From the NCBI RefSeq assembly GCF_910592395.1, contig NC_088326.1, forward strand, positions 3,167,001 through 3,231,000: a stretch of DNA of 64,000 nt, written 5' to 3'. The position numbers and the translations under genes were made by a program. Within the stretch, counting starts at the first letter, position 1; the number at the start of each line of letters is the position of its first letter. This DNA is from Lineus longissimus. Its lineage: Eukaryota > Nemertea > Pilidiophora > Heteronemertea > Lineidae. This document shows positions 48,647-62,361 of this stretch, one piece after another. Below the pieces are notes generated by a model. That model was not told the origin of the DNA, did no database searches, and saw only the letters and a program-made list of their open reading frames with translations.

Positions 48647-51600
48647 TCACACTGGCACGGGCAATGAGGTAGCAACGAGCGGTAGGATTTCTGACGTCTT
48701 GAGTCTCCAGTTGTCGATATGCTTCGAGACCTTGCACCAGGCTTCTCCGTGATGAGGCTCAATCACTGTGCACCTCTTCAGGACCTCGTCTTGCTGTTCC
48801 TGTACAATGGAAAAGAATTACTCAGAATATTTCAAGGAATACGAGTGTATAAGAGAAGTAAATATGATGGAGACCACGTTGTCATATCATATCATTTCCA
48901 GGCGTCGTAATCCTATAGGATTTTTGCCGGAGGTATGGAGCCCACTATAGGCTACTGCCCACCTATGTGGGATCTTTTACTTGCCCTGGCATAGACACTC
49001 AGGTACAAGGGACCACGGCTTTTAGTCTCATCCGACAGACCCTCGAGTATTTCATACGTTGTACGTGTTGTGAACAGCCAGGAATTTTAGTTTCCTGAAA
49101 GCCACGCCGGTTCATCCAGAAATACAATCCTGGGCTCTCGGCAATCTTAGCCACATTACATGCAGACTCAAGACAAGTCTCTTGACGTAGCTTGATCACA
49201 TTCAACTATAAATACTTTTAACAGAGGCCCTTTTTTCATCAATTGAAGACCTTCTTTTGGGCCACGACTGTGGAGAGTGAACTCGCTCCAATTTTTGTTA
49301 ACAGAACCTACCTCTGCGCCATGCATCAGCTCGAACTTATAGAAATTCGACCAAGCGTCTCCGGAGTCCTGGTCGAGCTTGACCGTCCGTGTGAACCATT
49401 CTCTCGCCTTATTGATCTTCCTTTCTGCCCAGAACAATTTCGAGACCGCCAACAGAACGTGGGGATCGTGCTCGCACTTCTTCAGGGCGTCGACGGATTT
49501 TGTTTTCCTCTGCGGCCTGGCCTCCATGAAGATTGCCTCTGCCCAAAGAATGCCTGACGAGCCACATTCTTGCATTGCTGGAATGAAATGTTTGCTGGTT
49601 ACCGAATATTAAACCTTTGGGGCCTGAATTTATTTTCTGAAGAAAAGTTTCCTCAACTTTCACAAGCTACACAGAAAAAAACCTGGTGAAAAACGGAGCG
49701 ATATGAGCTTCACAGCCCTCCAAAGAGGCCAGAGCTGCAGCAGAGCCATCTATACTAAGATTGACACACTACACTTTAATGTGTATTCAATACAATGAGA
49801 ATGGTTCAATCTTGGCCATCATGCCGTGCGGCAAGACCCAGCCCCAACAGGTTAAAACTAGAGCAAAACAACCCATTGCATATTCCTCTGATGGCATTCA
49901 TTAATGAATAAGCGAGAAAACAAAACATTGAACGAAATCAGCAGTGAAACACTTCACTTATATACGTGGGAGTTTTGAACAGCCCAGTAAAAACCCAAGG
50001 CAGGAAGAGCAGTGTCCCCATTCACGTACAAAGTACTCTCCAAAACCTTGCAGACTTCAAGAGGAGGAGACCATTGGCAGGAGGACAATGCAGGCATCGT
50101 TTTAGCACCACTGAACCCTGGACGAATTAGAAACCCACCTTTTGCCATCAAAGTTTGACCAATGTTCTTGAGACCTCCTCGGTTCTCAACCCGCACCGCC
50201 TCGAGCCAAAGCTCCGGAGAATGAGGGTTCTTCAACCGTGCTTTCTCTAGGATGGACCGGGCTTTCGTGATGTTCCCACTTCGTTCCTCTAATCGCGACA
50301 GAAGAAGCCACAGAGGAACGGCAGCCGGACACTTTTTCAACTGAAAAGAATCAAGAAATTTATGAGACTTTATCAAGAATTATAAATTTTCAAGTTATGG
50401 TAAAGGCGTCAGATTCATAATCTATGATTAACAACGTGATCTTGAAAAGAGGGTCAAATTAAAACCTGTATGATGTGTGATGTGCTCTTGCCTGGAGTAC
50501 CTACCATAAAATTTTCACTGGAACGGGTTATCATTTCAAGACATATCACACTTTTTATGATGCATCAGTTTGGCCGACTGGTGGCCAAGCCAAATTCAGA
50601 TCACGCTGAAACTTTGTGGCCGATATCATCTGGCGCAGGGGTACATGTGTACAGAGTTTCAACTCAATAGCCCTAACGGTTACCAAACGTGACCACTGAA
50701 TAGCTCCAGCTGTTACAAAAATCAAAATGCTAACAGAAGGTCACCCACAACCTCCTTGCGCTGAATATAGAGAGAAAGGGGTCAACTATCTCAGAAAAAG
50801 GTATATAGAACCTACCCCTTGGTTGTAAGCAGCTCTAGCTCCATTCAGATCCTTCTGCTGCTCATCAATCTGGCCTTTCATCATCCAGAGCTGAAAAAGA
50901 GGCAAGACTAACAATAAGTAATTGTCACAACATCCCTATTTTCTGAGCTTCTCTTATGTGTTTGTCAGTTTGCACTGAGTTTCCCCGTTTTTTTTTTAGA
51001 CCTTGCTCAAAAACCAGTTTAATTCGGTTGTTTTTCTATGCTCCAATTGGACGATTTTTCATGTGGTCATCAATTGAACCAATCAGATTTCTAGTTTAAT
51101 ATATGGCTCAAAGTCCTCAACATTTCCACTACGACACCTTTTGCGACATTCACTGAGTTAAAACTGACCTCACAGAACTTCTTTCTTCTGTGCCATCAGT
51201 CCTTACCCTTGTGGATCAGCAGACGGCCTGTAAATATCTCCATTTTAAGACAAATTTCGTGTTATATTTACCTTTGGAAAGTCTGGGTAATGTTTGACCG
51301 ACTCCTCGAGCAGTTCCTGTGCCTTCTTCATATCATTCAAACACCACTCGAGCTTCACAGACTTCATCATCACACGAGCCGTGGGGGCGCTCGATCGCGC
51401 CTTCTGCAGCAGACGCCGCGCCCGTTCAAACTCATTATTCTCGCTCTCGAGTTTGACGGCAGCCAACCAGATCTCTTCGCTGTTCGGATTGGCCTGGAAG
51501 GCTAACGCTAGGATGCTTCTTGCCGCTGGTACGTCATTCTGAAAATAAGAACCAGTTGTTCAGTTTCTTGACAAGCTTGGAAAGTTTGGTGCGGGAACTG

Positions 51601-54600
51601 CCGATGAACATGAGAAACCATGCAGGAAACCACACGGTTTTCACAGGCGTTGGATAAATTTTGAGGTGAGATACTGGCTCAGCAATGGTAACTGACCAGA
51701 AGGCCTGTGGAGAGGGAACAGACCTTAGGCTTGGATCGGAACTGGGCTGAAAGAGTTGAGAAACAGAGCGACTTGTGATGAACTATTCCTCCCTGGACAA
51801 AACCATGGCAAAAACCTTTATAATAACCTGCAATAATTACTTACATGTAACCTTAATGACCAAATAAAACTGCAGAGACAAAACTGTACTAAATTAAACT
51901 ACTCACTGCCATCCATTTGGACTTTGCGCCCATAAGCCACAGGACTTCAGCCTTTGGGCAATGAGCCACGGCCCTCTGCAGCAGAGCCTCAAGGGAGTCT
52001 CGGGTTCCGTGATTCTTCTCAAAATAGGCCGCTCTCAGCCAGATGCTTTTCTTGCTGGCGAATTCTTGCAGGGCAAACGCGTAAATTGCCCTAGCACATT
52101 CGACGGCCCCGTTGGTGGCACACTAGAAAAGAGATGTATAAAGATTTTTGGACAGGATGAACAAAGCAAAGAGCTAAGCAAGCAATATTTAATGAAACTG
52201 ACATGACTGCTTTGTGCATTTACAATGTGGCTTGCATGGGGTTTGGATGGGAGGCTAACATATCAGGTCCTACCAGTCTCAGTGATCAAAATATCAGGTA
52301 GAAAAGGGTTGATTTCTGTGTCGCACAGTCTTGGCAACAGATTAAGCTATAAATATCATTTCGAAGTTTTCTCAAACTTACACTTTCTGCGTCTTCCATC
52401 CATGTGTGTTTCCTATCTTCATCCTCAATACCCACACTGATAACTGATTGCCTGGAAAAAACAAAGCAGACAGCTTTTCAAAGCCTGGTCTACATTTGTT
52501 TACAAACATCAGTGAACTTTCTCTTTGGTGATGGTAACGAAAAGTTTGGTGCGGTGGGCCAGAGTTCGCAACAACGTTTTCTCAAGGTATGGTGGTACCT
52601 CTGATATTCAAGAACTTTTACCAGTGTGCAACACAAGGTAGGGTGGCCAACAATTAATAGAAACCCTTTACAAAATTCGAGAGCAAGGTAGGGTGGCTCT
52701 TCCAAGGTAGAGTGGTAAGCTGTCAACGTAGTCGTAGGGTGGGATGCCGTGACAAATGGCCTTGCGGAGAACATTGCAGGTGTGTAAAATGAGATCAACA
52801 AGGACTTTTTTCGCAACATATCAACGTAAACAACTCACACAATCTCCTGACAGGTGTTGATACTTCCCGCCTTCTCGCAATCCTCCGCATCTTTGATCCA
52901 CTGATCGCGGTTGATCTCAACCATGTTCGCTCGCAACGACTGCAGCGCTGGAGGGAGAAATATTCAACGATTATATTTTCTCTCCTAACACTTTCCCTTT
53001 CGAGGGTTTGGGCAGTGTACCATGCCCCTGGCCTGCACCCTGTATAGACAGGGCAGCCTAGATCCCAACTTGGTTTAGGAAAGGTTTCAATGTGAAATAG
53101 CCTGAATGCAGGCGAGGTCTTTGAAGAATTAGTGCAGTGCTGCCATCTGGTTTTTTCAGGTGTAACCGCCCAAAAAACTACAGAAACTATGGTGAAAGAT
53201 AGAACTTTGGGAAACTGTTGCAGTACAGATTACTGTGGGTCAGTAGTAGTAGTAGTAAGCAGAGTACAGACCAGGTACATACCATGTGCAGTTGCAAAAG
53301 TGTTGATAAAATGGGCCACAATATTATAAAAATATCAAACAGGGCCTACCTCTGGCAATGATCTTCTCCACCATGTGTATATTTCCATTGGCTTCCTCCA
53401 ACTTTGCGGCAGTGATCCAAATCTGTCGATCCGTTGGAATGTTCTCTCTCGCCTTGTTCAAGACTTTACGTGCATTTTCGTACGTCTCGAGCCGCGCAAG
53501 GGCCAACCACAACTGGAAAGAAACAGGAAATCTTTCAGATAACATAGTGTTTCTTCCAGATGAAATAGAAGGGCGCAGAACCTTGCCCCACAAGAAGTTC
53601 TCCCTGCCTTTTTTAGAACAGCTAATGCATTTTCTAATACAGAAGGGCGCAAACTTGACCATGCTAACGATGACAACAAAGTAGGCTATGCATGGATAAC
53701 ATCACGTTCAGCGGACACCTCTCTACTAAGGACACCAGTTTGGTGCCGAATTCGTTGTTTCCATTCAAGTTGACCATATTAGATCAGGATATCTCTCGAG
53801 CTTTTGCATATTCTGACAGATCTTACCTCCACACTTGTCGGACAGCACTCGACCGCTCGACTCAACATAATCCTGGCGTCTGTCTCATCCTCCAGCTCCA
53901 CAGCGGCCTTCCACAGTCTAACAGAGTTTGGAATATTCTCAAGCGCTAGAAGGGAAAGAAGGAAAGAAATGGGTGAGGAACACCATTGCTCAGTGAGTAT
54001 GACTTAGAGATTAGATTTTGAGCATAAAACAGCAACATTTCACCCCACTTGAGCAAATGTAACCCCATCTTACAGTACCGTTTTCGAAAGTTTACACAAA
54101 GAATTCATTTTACGAACCTTTCCTGAACACTCTCTTCTTTGGCTTTAATTCCATTTCCAGATCGGCGGCTTTGATCCAGATTCTGACCGAGTGGGGTATC
54201 TGTCGGACTGCCTGTGTCACGACTGCCTTGGCTTGATCTCCTGGCTGGAAGAAATAACCAATACAGTGTAACCTCACTTAGCGGACACCTCATTAGCAGG
54301 ACAACCTCTCTTAATAGACTGTGTGGTTCTGGTCCCAAATGGGTCATTTCTACATTATTTGACCTCTGTCAATGACCTGACGTCAATCAGGTAACCCAGA
54401 TACCATAATTAGGTCACAACAATAGAAGTTTGATATTTTCTACAAAAGTGTGCTGACATGTTCAAGGTATGTTATGTATTCAGTATTCTTAAGAGGTTTT
54501 CCCTTCCCTGACGAAGAAAAATTTCTTTCTCCACCAAAAATCTAAAAATATAATTGGTGTGGCCTTACCATGAGCCTGGCAGCCTCCAACCAGATGTCCT

Positions 54601-57507
54601 CACTCTTCACACACTCCTCACAGCCCTTCATGATAAGATTCCTAGCTGTCTGGAGCTTGCCTGTGACCTCTTCAAGACGAGCCGATGCAATCCACGCAGG
54701 CGGATGCTTGGGATTCGTCTCGCGGACCGAGCGGAGGAGCAAGCGTGCCTTCTTGACGTCGTTTATATCACCGCCGTGATTTGGGATCATAGATTGTAGA
54801 TCAGTCAGGTAGCCTTTTGGGTCAACTACTGTCTGTCCACTGACGGAGTCAGAAACCTACGAAAATGTTGAAATCAATCAAAATTGAACCAAAAGGCATG
54901 CAATTATGGTAAATTACATCAATTAGATATGTTACAGACCAGATACTTTTAACAACAATGAGTTGCGTCATGCTCCAATTCTAATCTACGTTAGATTTGG
55001 TAACGTATGTATTTACTCTGTGCCAAATGTGATATTTAAAGAAACGACTTCTACATCTCAAAACTGTGCTGAATTCATTTCTTGATCAGTGCCACCCTGC
55101 TGGAGAGGCTGAACTTTACTGAGTTATGGGGTCTTCCTTTGGCGCAATGCAGAAACATCAAAGACTGACCTCATAAGTCGGGCATTTTGTTCACCACAAT
55201 TAAAGAGCTCCACCACCAGGGGGCGCTGATCAGGAAGAGACAAATTTGCCGAGTGCGATATAATCAATACGGTTCAAGTTGATTTTTAACTGAAATATAC
55301 GCACCTGTGTTAACTTGATGTCCATCAACGTGTTCCTGGCCTGGCCAATCTTCTTCATATCAATATCGGCTTGAGGAGTTCCGGTACCCGGGAAGGGGGA
55401 CACCAGGCCACCATATCTCTGCTCCATCACATCCATGGCAGTCGTGGTTTCACCAGACATGGCTGCTTGGTGTAACACTGAGTCAGGCACTGGAGTGTAT
55501 CTGTAAGATACAGCAGAACCTCACTTAAAGGGGGTACGCCGTTCGTAATTATTTGTGGTCCAGGATAATAGAAATGCAGTTACACACAATGCCATAGTCC
55601 AGTTATCATGTATCCAAATTTGCTGAAACTTGGTATGTATAGTATTTGTATATCTGTCTACACAACAACAATGTTGAAATTTATATTCAGCACGTGTTAA
55701 CGCAATTTCAAATTTTCAAATTCAATTACAAATTTCTAATTTTTAATGAACGCAAGGCCTTTAAAGGTAAAAGATGGTTCAAGGTAATTAAGACATAAAC
55801 AACTTACTTCTCTTTTCGAGGATTTCGCTGTTTTTTCGTTCTGGCGTCGCCAACTTCTGGGATGTTCACCCATTCTTCTGATGAGACTTGCGCCAATTCT
55901 CGCTGAAATTCAAGTATAATCCAAGGTTTAGATGATTAAAAGCCTTGTTTTTCCCAGCAATTCAAGAAACTAATTTTTGGGGTAAATTAGCCAAATCCTA
56001 GAAATTCATGAAATTTTAATTCATGGAAGTAAGGTAGAATGGGGTAATTGTAGCCCCGGTTTAATTGTAGCCCTTGCCTATGATATTGATTGATATCCCC
56101 ACGCATCATACAATGCAGGGGCTACAAATAAACCGGGGCTACAATTACCGCATTCTACCTCATAATGGTCCCTGATCTTAGCAGAAGGTTTTCAACTCAC
56201 CTTCAAATCGGAAAACTGCTGCTGGATCTTTGGACGTTCCTGACGATATTTCTCCAGCTCCTCCTGAAGCCGCGCCTCTCGTCGCTCTTTTCGCTTCTCC
56301 TCCATCCGTTTATCGATCGCTTCGTAAATTTGGTCAGCTTCCTCGTCGTCTTTATCATAAGGATCTTTACCGCACAAACTTCCACCGAAACCTGTGAACT
56401 GGAGGACGAAGGGAACTTGGAATTCATTGCCAAATGATGTGATTTTAAAACAGCTCGTTTGAGTAAACGTAAAATACCAAAAGGATCGTTGGAATTGCAA
56501 ATTTTCAACTTTAGTAGAACCTGCCGACTTGTTGTGACTTAAATAGATAACTTGTTGACTAGAAATCGAACCTGAACCAACACAAGTTCTCCACCAGCAT
56601 CTTTCTTACCTCATCATAATTTGCTTCATTCAAATCTTCATCATCGTCTTCATCATCGTCTTTTTTCTTCTTCGGTGGCGCGTGACGGTCATCCCTGTGG
56701 GCGAGACGCAGACAAAGAGATATACAACAAGTAACTTTTCAAATCAAATCAAATCAAAATTTAAAATAAAATAAAATCGAATCGTTGTCTTGTGTTTCAG
56801 CTAATGAGCTCAATTCTGAAAAATATTGAAAACAGAAACCCTCCCATGCACTTTCAGCACCTCTGAGGCAAAAAGTCAACAAAATGTGAATCCATACAAA
56901 TTTACTTACGAGATGTCATCAGCATCCCTGGCTGGACCGATATCAGATCGGGTGGTGAAACCTGTAGCTCTGGAAAGGAAAGACTTTGGATTTAGTAAAA
57001 TAAAAACAATACCGTAATTCAAAAGAACAACCTGGTGGAAAATGTATCAATCATGTGGGCCACGGGTCGGGATTGTGTCACATTGTGTGTGGCAAGCCAG
57101 AGATCACGTATCTCAGGCAAGGATTGACCTGCATACGGATAGCCCGGCCTATACTCTAATTTACTTTGCTCTAGATTTTCAAAAGGACTGAGCGGTGCCG
57201 TGGTCAACAACATAGCAGGTGCTCACAGGGAGGAACCTTTCTTTGTTTTGCCTCTGCTACACAGTACTTTGTGTGTGTAAATTCACCATTTCAATTTATC
57301 GGATAAAATAAAATCTATAATCGGACACTACTTGACACCCGATATCTCAAAAGTGGGAGACAGCAGCAACTAAATTTCAGGACATATGAATTTTGTGTAT
57401 ATATATCTTCATGCCTACCCTCTTCCTAGACCGGGAACATAACCAAGTGGAGCTGGGAGTCCAATAAACTCCTTCTTTCTCTTCGAAACCATTGACTGGA
57501 CCGCCAT
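48647..57507 (-). CDS. PRPF6: Pre-mRNA-processing factor 6 (U4/U6.U5 tri-snRNP bridging protein)
   Basis: Spliceosome protein that bridges U5 and U4/U6 snRNPs in the nucleus. Eighteen minus-strand exons: 57507-57419, 56969-56910, 56694-56610, 56398-56201, 55902-55808, 55500-55305, 54856-54569, 54244-54118, 53945-53827, 53512-53350, 52947-52839, 52451-52382, 52122-51907, 51538-51272, 50890-50816, 50340-50139, 49577-49312, 48799-48647. All GT..AG and phase-consistent: 925 residues (human 941). PRP1 N-terminal domain (about 12-165) opens with [20 protein letters not shown] and has a Lys/Asp-rich insert; from about 250 on, HAT/TPR repeats such as [38 protein letters not shown] and [20 protein letters not shown] are nearly human-like. 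The C-terminus ([20 protein letters not shown]) is more diverged. The start was chosen for its strong context CAAGATGGCGG; Met6 is an alternative. Confidence 0.97.
53704..53800 (+). mobile_element. TACAGT-type MITE fragment in PRPF6 intron
   Basis: ttcagcggacacctctctac, aaggacaccagtttgg, tttccattcaagttgacc and atcaggatatctctc follow the family order. It lies 27 bp from exon 53827-53945. Confidence 0.6.
54263..54372 (+). mobile_element. TACAGT-type MITE fragment beside PRPF6 exon
   Basis: Begins tacagtgtaacctcacttag and contains gcggacacctc, ggtcccaaatgggt and tttgacctctgtca. It starts only about 18 bp from the acceptor of exon 54244-54118. Confidence 0.65.
56032..56160. mobile_element. Long-arm foldback MITE in PRPF6 intron (129 bp)
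   Basis: AGGTAGAATGGGGTAATTGT at the left is mirrored by the right end with one mismatch, and the arms continue (agccccggttta.ttgtagccc) for about 46 bp with roughly three mismatches; the loop is only about 35 bp. No coding potential. Confidence 0.85.
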
Positions 57508-57510
57508 CTT
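57495..57510 (-). promoter_or_regulatory. TISU / YY1-like start of PRPF6
   Basis: The minus-strand start context CAAGATGGCGGTC matches the TISU consensus (SAASATGGCGGC) at 11 of 12 positions. TISU marks genes with very short 5' UTRs and doubles as a YY1 site. Confidence 0.5.
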
Positions 57511-57659
57511 GTGCGTCGGCTTTGCGTACTCCTCTGTGCGGAAACTGGCCTGCAGATTACCATAGATCTGCAAAGGTTTCGTGGCGGGAAATTTAAATTC
57601 AGGCCACGTGGTTTTAACCACTTGTCGTCTAATTATGCAATTCCAGGATAATTGCAAGT

Positions 57660-60600
57660 TACTGGCGGTGGCGCCCTCTAAGGTCGAAAGATCGACAGAT
57701 TTTTCTTTAACAACAGTTGTGAAGAAAAAGCTTCAACCGTCACTGGATTGCCCCACCTGGAAAAAATTGGCATGTGGGTGTGTTGGTATGTGGTATGTCG
57801 TTTTAGATACTGCCGTCTTAGGCCAACAGTACACTCCAGACGCAGTGGACTGACCTCGTCCCGTCAGTCAACCGGTAGAGGGAGGACGATCAGGATGACG
57901 AAATGGACTGGAGGAGTCTAGTGTCATGGAATAGGTCTTCAGGTGTTCTGGTTGTGACTTTGTCCTCATAAGACCGATATCGGATGAATGCCGTTATTGA
58001 AATCGAACACTGCAACAGAATCTTCCCTGTGCGGTATCATCTGAATGATGATCTGTTATGTGTTTCCAACACCACATGGGTCATCTTGGGATAATCTACT
58101 CCTTTAATTAAAGGAGGTAGTGGATGATAGTTTGAAAGCAAACAAATAATTTCAAACCACATGCGATTCTGGATAAATTCTGCTTTAATATCTACCATTC
58201 CCATAACACAGCTGATGATGATAAAAAACAATCATGCAAAAAACTCAAAAGGAAAATTGGACAATTCAACGTACCTTTGCATACATGTGTCCTCATGTGG
58301 TCACCCTCCTAAAATCGCCCTAACTGTTCCAACAAGACTTTTTCCAAAAGCACCTGGTGAGATCTGAGCTCACAAACTGTTCCCCTTTGGCAGGGCAATT
58401 CTAAACAGTTTCAGTCCCATGGACAGGATGTTTCATTTTTCTGACTAACTGTGGACTGATATTTTAGGGGTGTGACACACCGCAGGCTGCTTTCAATTAC
58501 ATGAATTTTGTATCTCAAATGACTTTTTGTATTTGTATTCAAGACAAAATACAAATGGAATACTATTTATCTGGTTTTGCTCTGTCTTTACAAAACTACA
58601 AGTATTTTATTTTCAGAGGAAGTGTTTGGTTTTTCTTGGTGAAATCCGGCAAGTACATCTTCTGACCATCATGCAATTGAAAAGGCCTGCACGACATATG
58701 CAAATGAAATGTATTTGTGGAAAAGTTCACAACATCTATTACACAGCACGACATTCTGTTATCAGGAAAACTGTCATGTTTGCCATGACAACACTGGTGT
58801 TTAATAGAGAACACCGATTTTCTGGGGAACACTGTTGCTGTTTATACCGACACAGGGTATACATTTGTACTGTGCAGACTAATGGGACACCATCCTTTTG
58901 ACTTTCTAGAAAGCATTGTTGCAGCAACGCCCCTTACAATAACTATTTGGCAATGTCGCAATATTGATTGACAACACTCCTGTTCACTTGGAGTTCAACA
59001 GCACAGAAACCGGTCTGTCATAACCATATCTCAGGAAAATTCTATCACACTCCCTATCTTTCTGTCTTTATAGGACAACACGTCAAGATGTTGCAAAAAA
59101 TACACTTTCTAATGCTGCAATATCGAGTGTAACAATGGAAACTCTGAAAAAGTGTCTGACTGCAAATGGTTGTATCAAATAATGTTTTCAAAGATTTGAG
59201 CACACTTTATTTTATTTGATCATAGCGATTACGAATACATCGTTTTGGCTGAAGATACATATAATGTTATTGATTGGCACAACAGACGCGAGCAAGAGAG
59301 CGTTTTAAAAGATCTGAGTTCAGTTTTTCATATTTGTTTACGAACACATCGTTGTGACTGAAGATATATAAAATGGTTTTCATTGGCACTTTCAAGAATG
59401 TGTTGTATGAGAGAAGGTGAAACCCCTCAAGTCATTCCAATGAGACAGGGAGCGTGGGGTAACAATGAATATGCAAACGGACAGGGTATTCCAGCGGTCT
59501 CCGTCAAGACTAGGATACGATAAAAAGTTCATTTCCATTCCAAAATGGAGCTACTACAACCATTTAGTTTTAGAAATCTAAATGCCATCCCTGGCAAGCG
59601 CGGGAGGGGAACTATAATTATAGCACCCGTTTTTAAAGAAAACAGCATTACAAAAACAAACAAAAAACAACAGCGACCAGGTGAAAAGACCACCATCTCT
59701 AATTGCTAAATCGCATCGGATTTTTAACTCTAGTTCTTCAGTTGTGGACTGTTTTAAGGAAGATTATTCATTCAGCATTTTGGGACCTTGTTGAACCTAA
59801 ACCCCTTGGGAGGCCTCTCCCTAAGGAAGGGGCACATGTATGCATATCCTTCTCCAAAAAGATTTACACTTTTTGTGTGTTGACTATATCGTATTTTTAC
59901 ATTACATGTACAGATAACAGCAACAGAAGGGCTGTTTTGCAATATCCAGGGCTTTTGCCAGGTGAGCTCCACTGAGGAGTCAAGAGGGGCTTTCAACCAT
60001 GTGCGCATCCCCGCAACTTTGGCAGGAATGTGCACTCTTTGCCTGCAAACTTAAGGACACGAATGTGCATACCCAGATTGCCTCCCCGGGCCTAGGTGAA
60101 CTTCCTAGGTGCCACTTATGTCAAGGGTTAGTTCAAATACAACATTCCCATGAGTATGTGACCAAAGCACCAACAATGTTGAGAAAAACAAAGTTTTAAA
60201 CTTTGCATCAGAAGAAAAAAATTTCATTTGAAAATCAGATCCTCACAAAGTGGCATGAAGGACAGGATTTCAAAAATTTCTCTGCAATGCCATGAAAACA
60301 GCTATCTTGACCAGTTATATGTGCACCAATGAATGAACATAATTTTGACATCAGAAATAGACGAAACGACCAACAAGAAATTGGGACCAGGAAGAAATGA
60401 ATAGCCTCTAAATTCCTCCTATGTCAAAATTCATCCGAACAGAATGTTTTTTTCATGGTAGACAAAACTCTGGTAATGGTTTACTAATAGTTGGGGTCCA
60501 CATAACCCACACGAAGACTAGAGACTAGAGACTGGTCGCGATCGAGGTCCTGGCCAGACTTGTTTGCTTGCGAAATGTTGTCCATTGGAAGCAGCATCTG

Positions 60601-61980
60601 TCCATTTATCGTTCCATTACACCAATAAGTGGAATCGACCAAATAGTCCCGACGGGTTACAGGGAACGCCTGGTAGAGGGAACACCTGGTAACTGGGAAC
60701 ATCTGGTTAAAGGGAACACCCGGTAACAGGAAATACCTGGTAAAAGGGAACACCTTGTAACAGGGAACACTTTTACCACATGAACGATTTCCTCTTGGCA
60801 AGTCTGTCCAATGAAACACTCAATTTTCACAATCTCTCGCAACCCTGGGCAGAACCTGACATACTCTACAGCTAAAAACAATGAATGGCTATACAGCGGC
60901 GCCACCTACCATATAGTCTAGACACTGCATTGTACATTAAGATACAAATTCAAACGATAACAATTGTAATATAATCACGTACCAGGATGAAAAAAGTCGT
61001 CATCGGCTTCTCGGGACTACTTTTTCCATCGAGGAAATGTCTATTGATACGCATAAACGGCTGATAAAAAATCATGGTTCTGAAATTCTTGAGTTGGCTC
61101 CAACACAAGCGTGGCAAAATCTGCCATACATTTGTACGAGACATTGTACCGTATTGTACACAGACGACTGGTCACATGAAGTGAAACTTGGCATGGACAC
61201 TCAGCTGCTATGCTTCAACTTCAAGGCCAGAACCGTCATCTCTTCTGCAGATTTTTTAAGGCTTAGCTCCACTTTCAATGCCAACAACAATAATACACGA
61301 CTAATTCATGTACGAGATATCGAGATATTGTTTAGAAAAAGGCTCATACGGCAGACGTTGTGAAGCGTGTTGAGGTAAAGGGAAGAATTGGAGTCTCAGC
61401 CTCCAATAAGACTAGAAATTGTTATATTTTTCATGAGATACAGTGGTGTTAACAATAGAACGTCTGAATTGCGATACAAGAATCTACCGAAAGCCCTATA
61501 GGCCCCAGAAACTTCATAAAAGCCTCAAATAATCTGCAGAATAATGTCCAGAACACAGTATGGGCCTATGAGTCTTCAATAAAATTATGTGCTAGAAACG
61601 ATGAAAAAGCTCTCGGAATTCTTTTCTAGTTTTCAATATAGGCAATTTCTCACACTGATAGTCCCCAGTCGTTGCAGCTGCCTTTACAAAATCTACGGCC
61701 CCAAACCCACTAATGAGTTTGTTAAATCTGAAACCCCAATTCAAATGGATGTAATTTTATCACATTCCTGACAGGACAACCTTTCGTGAAATAAATTTTG
61801 GGTTAGTATGTTTTACATCAATAACGAAGCACAACTGCAATACAAGACTTCACTCAAGTACCAAGTCATGATCTTATCGAGGAATTTTTTCATCGGTCTA
61901 AGCACACTTAAGAAAACAATTCACACGCAAGTCAAAACCTGCATGCAAAAATTACACACAGAGTATAGCAGATAGTCTGC
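57660..61980. other. Intergenic between PRPF6 and 14-3-3
   Basis: No supported gene. Frames up to 124 codons are without motifs. Contains a GGGAACACCTGGTAAC minisatellite (60655-60780). The long 3' UTR of the 14-3-3 gene may enter from the right. Confidence 0.5.
60655..60780. repeat. GGGAACACCTGGTAAC minisatellite
   Basis: Seven or eight imperfect copies of a 16-18 bp unit, each with gggaacac and tggtaac or tggtaaa words. On the minus strand it gives the repeating frame FPVTRCS, a repeat artefact. Confidence 0.85.
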
Positions 61981-61987
61981 AGAAATG

Positions 61988-62302
61988 ACTCTCCCTATCA
62001 CCCCTGATCTTCGAAATGGAATAATCTATTCCAATGCACCCGAGTCCATCTACAGGGTCCATTTTGAGTTATAGGGGTGAGTGAGAATGATCGAGCTCAT
62101 ATCACCCCTAAACCATCCAAATGATCAGTTCCATCTTGAAGTACATTGCTTACATTAGGCAAGTTCATTATAGATGTATGGGGGTCAAAGGTGATCATAG
62201 CACCTCTAAATGAAATGATTCCTCGACCTCTAGATATGCAGCGTAGTTTCGTATTTTTGCCGGGTTGACGACAGGTTTCTAGGGGTGATAGGGAACTCTC
62301 TA
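61988..62302. repeat. Element with CCCTATCACCCCT inverted ends
   Basis: CTCCCTATCACCCCTGATC near 61991 is answered by TCTAGGGGTGATAGGGAACT near 62278-62300. Internal copies of atcacccct/aggggtga recur. Possible MITE in the 3' region of the 14-3-3 gene. Confidence 0.5.
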
Positions 62303-62361
62303 TCTGGCTGACGATGGATGACTGTGCACCAGTTCATGCGCCTCTCACAGGGGGCAGCACA

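Noticed and set aside
57581-57853. Possible gene divergent from PRPF6
   Set aside because: 90-codon frame begins as antisense of the PRPF6 5' region and shows no motif or splice sites.
58527-58901. 124-codon plus-strand ORF
   Set aside because: Several competing frames on both strands, no motif, no regulatory or polyadenylation context.
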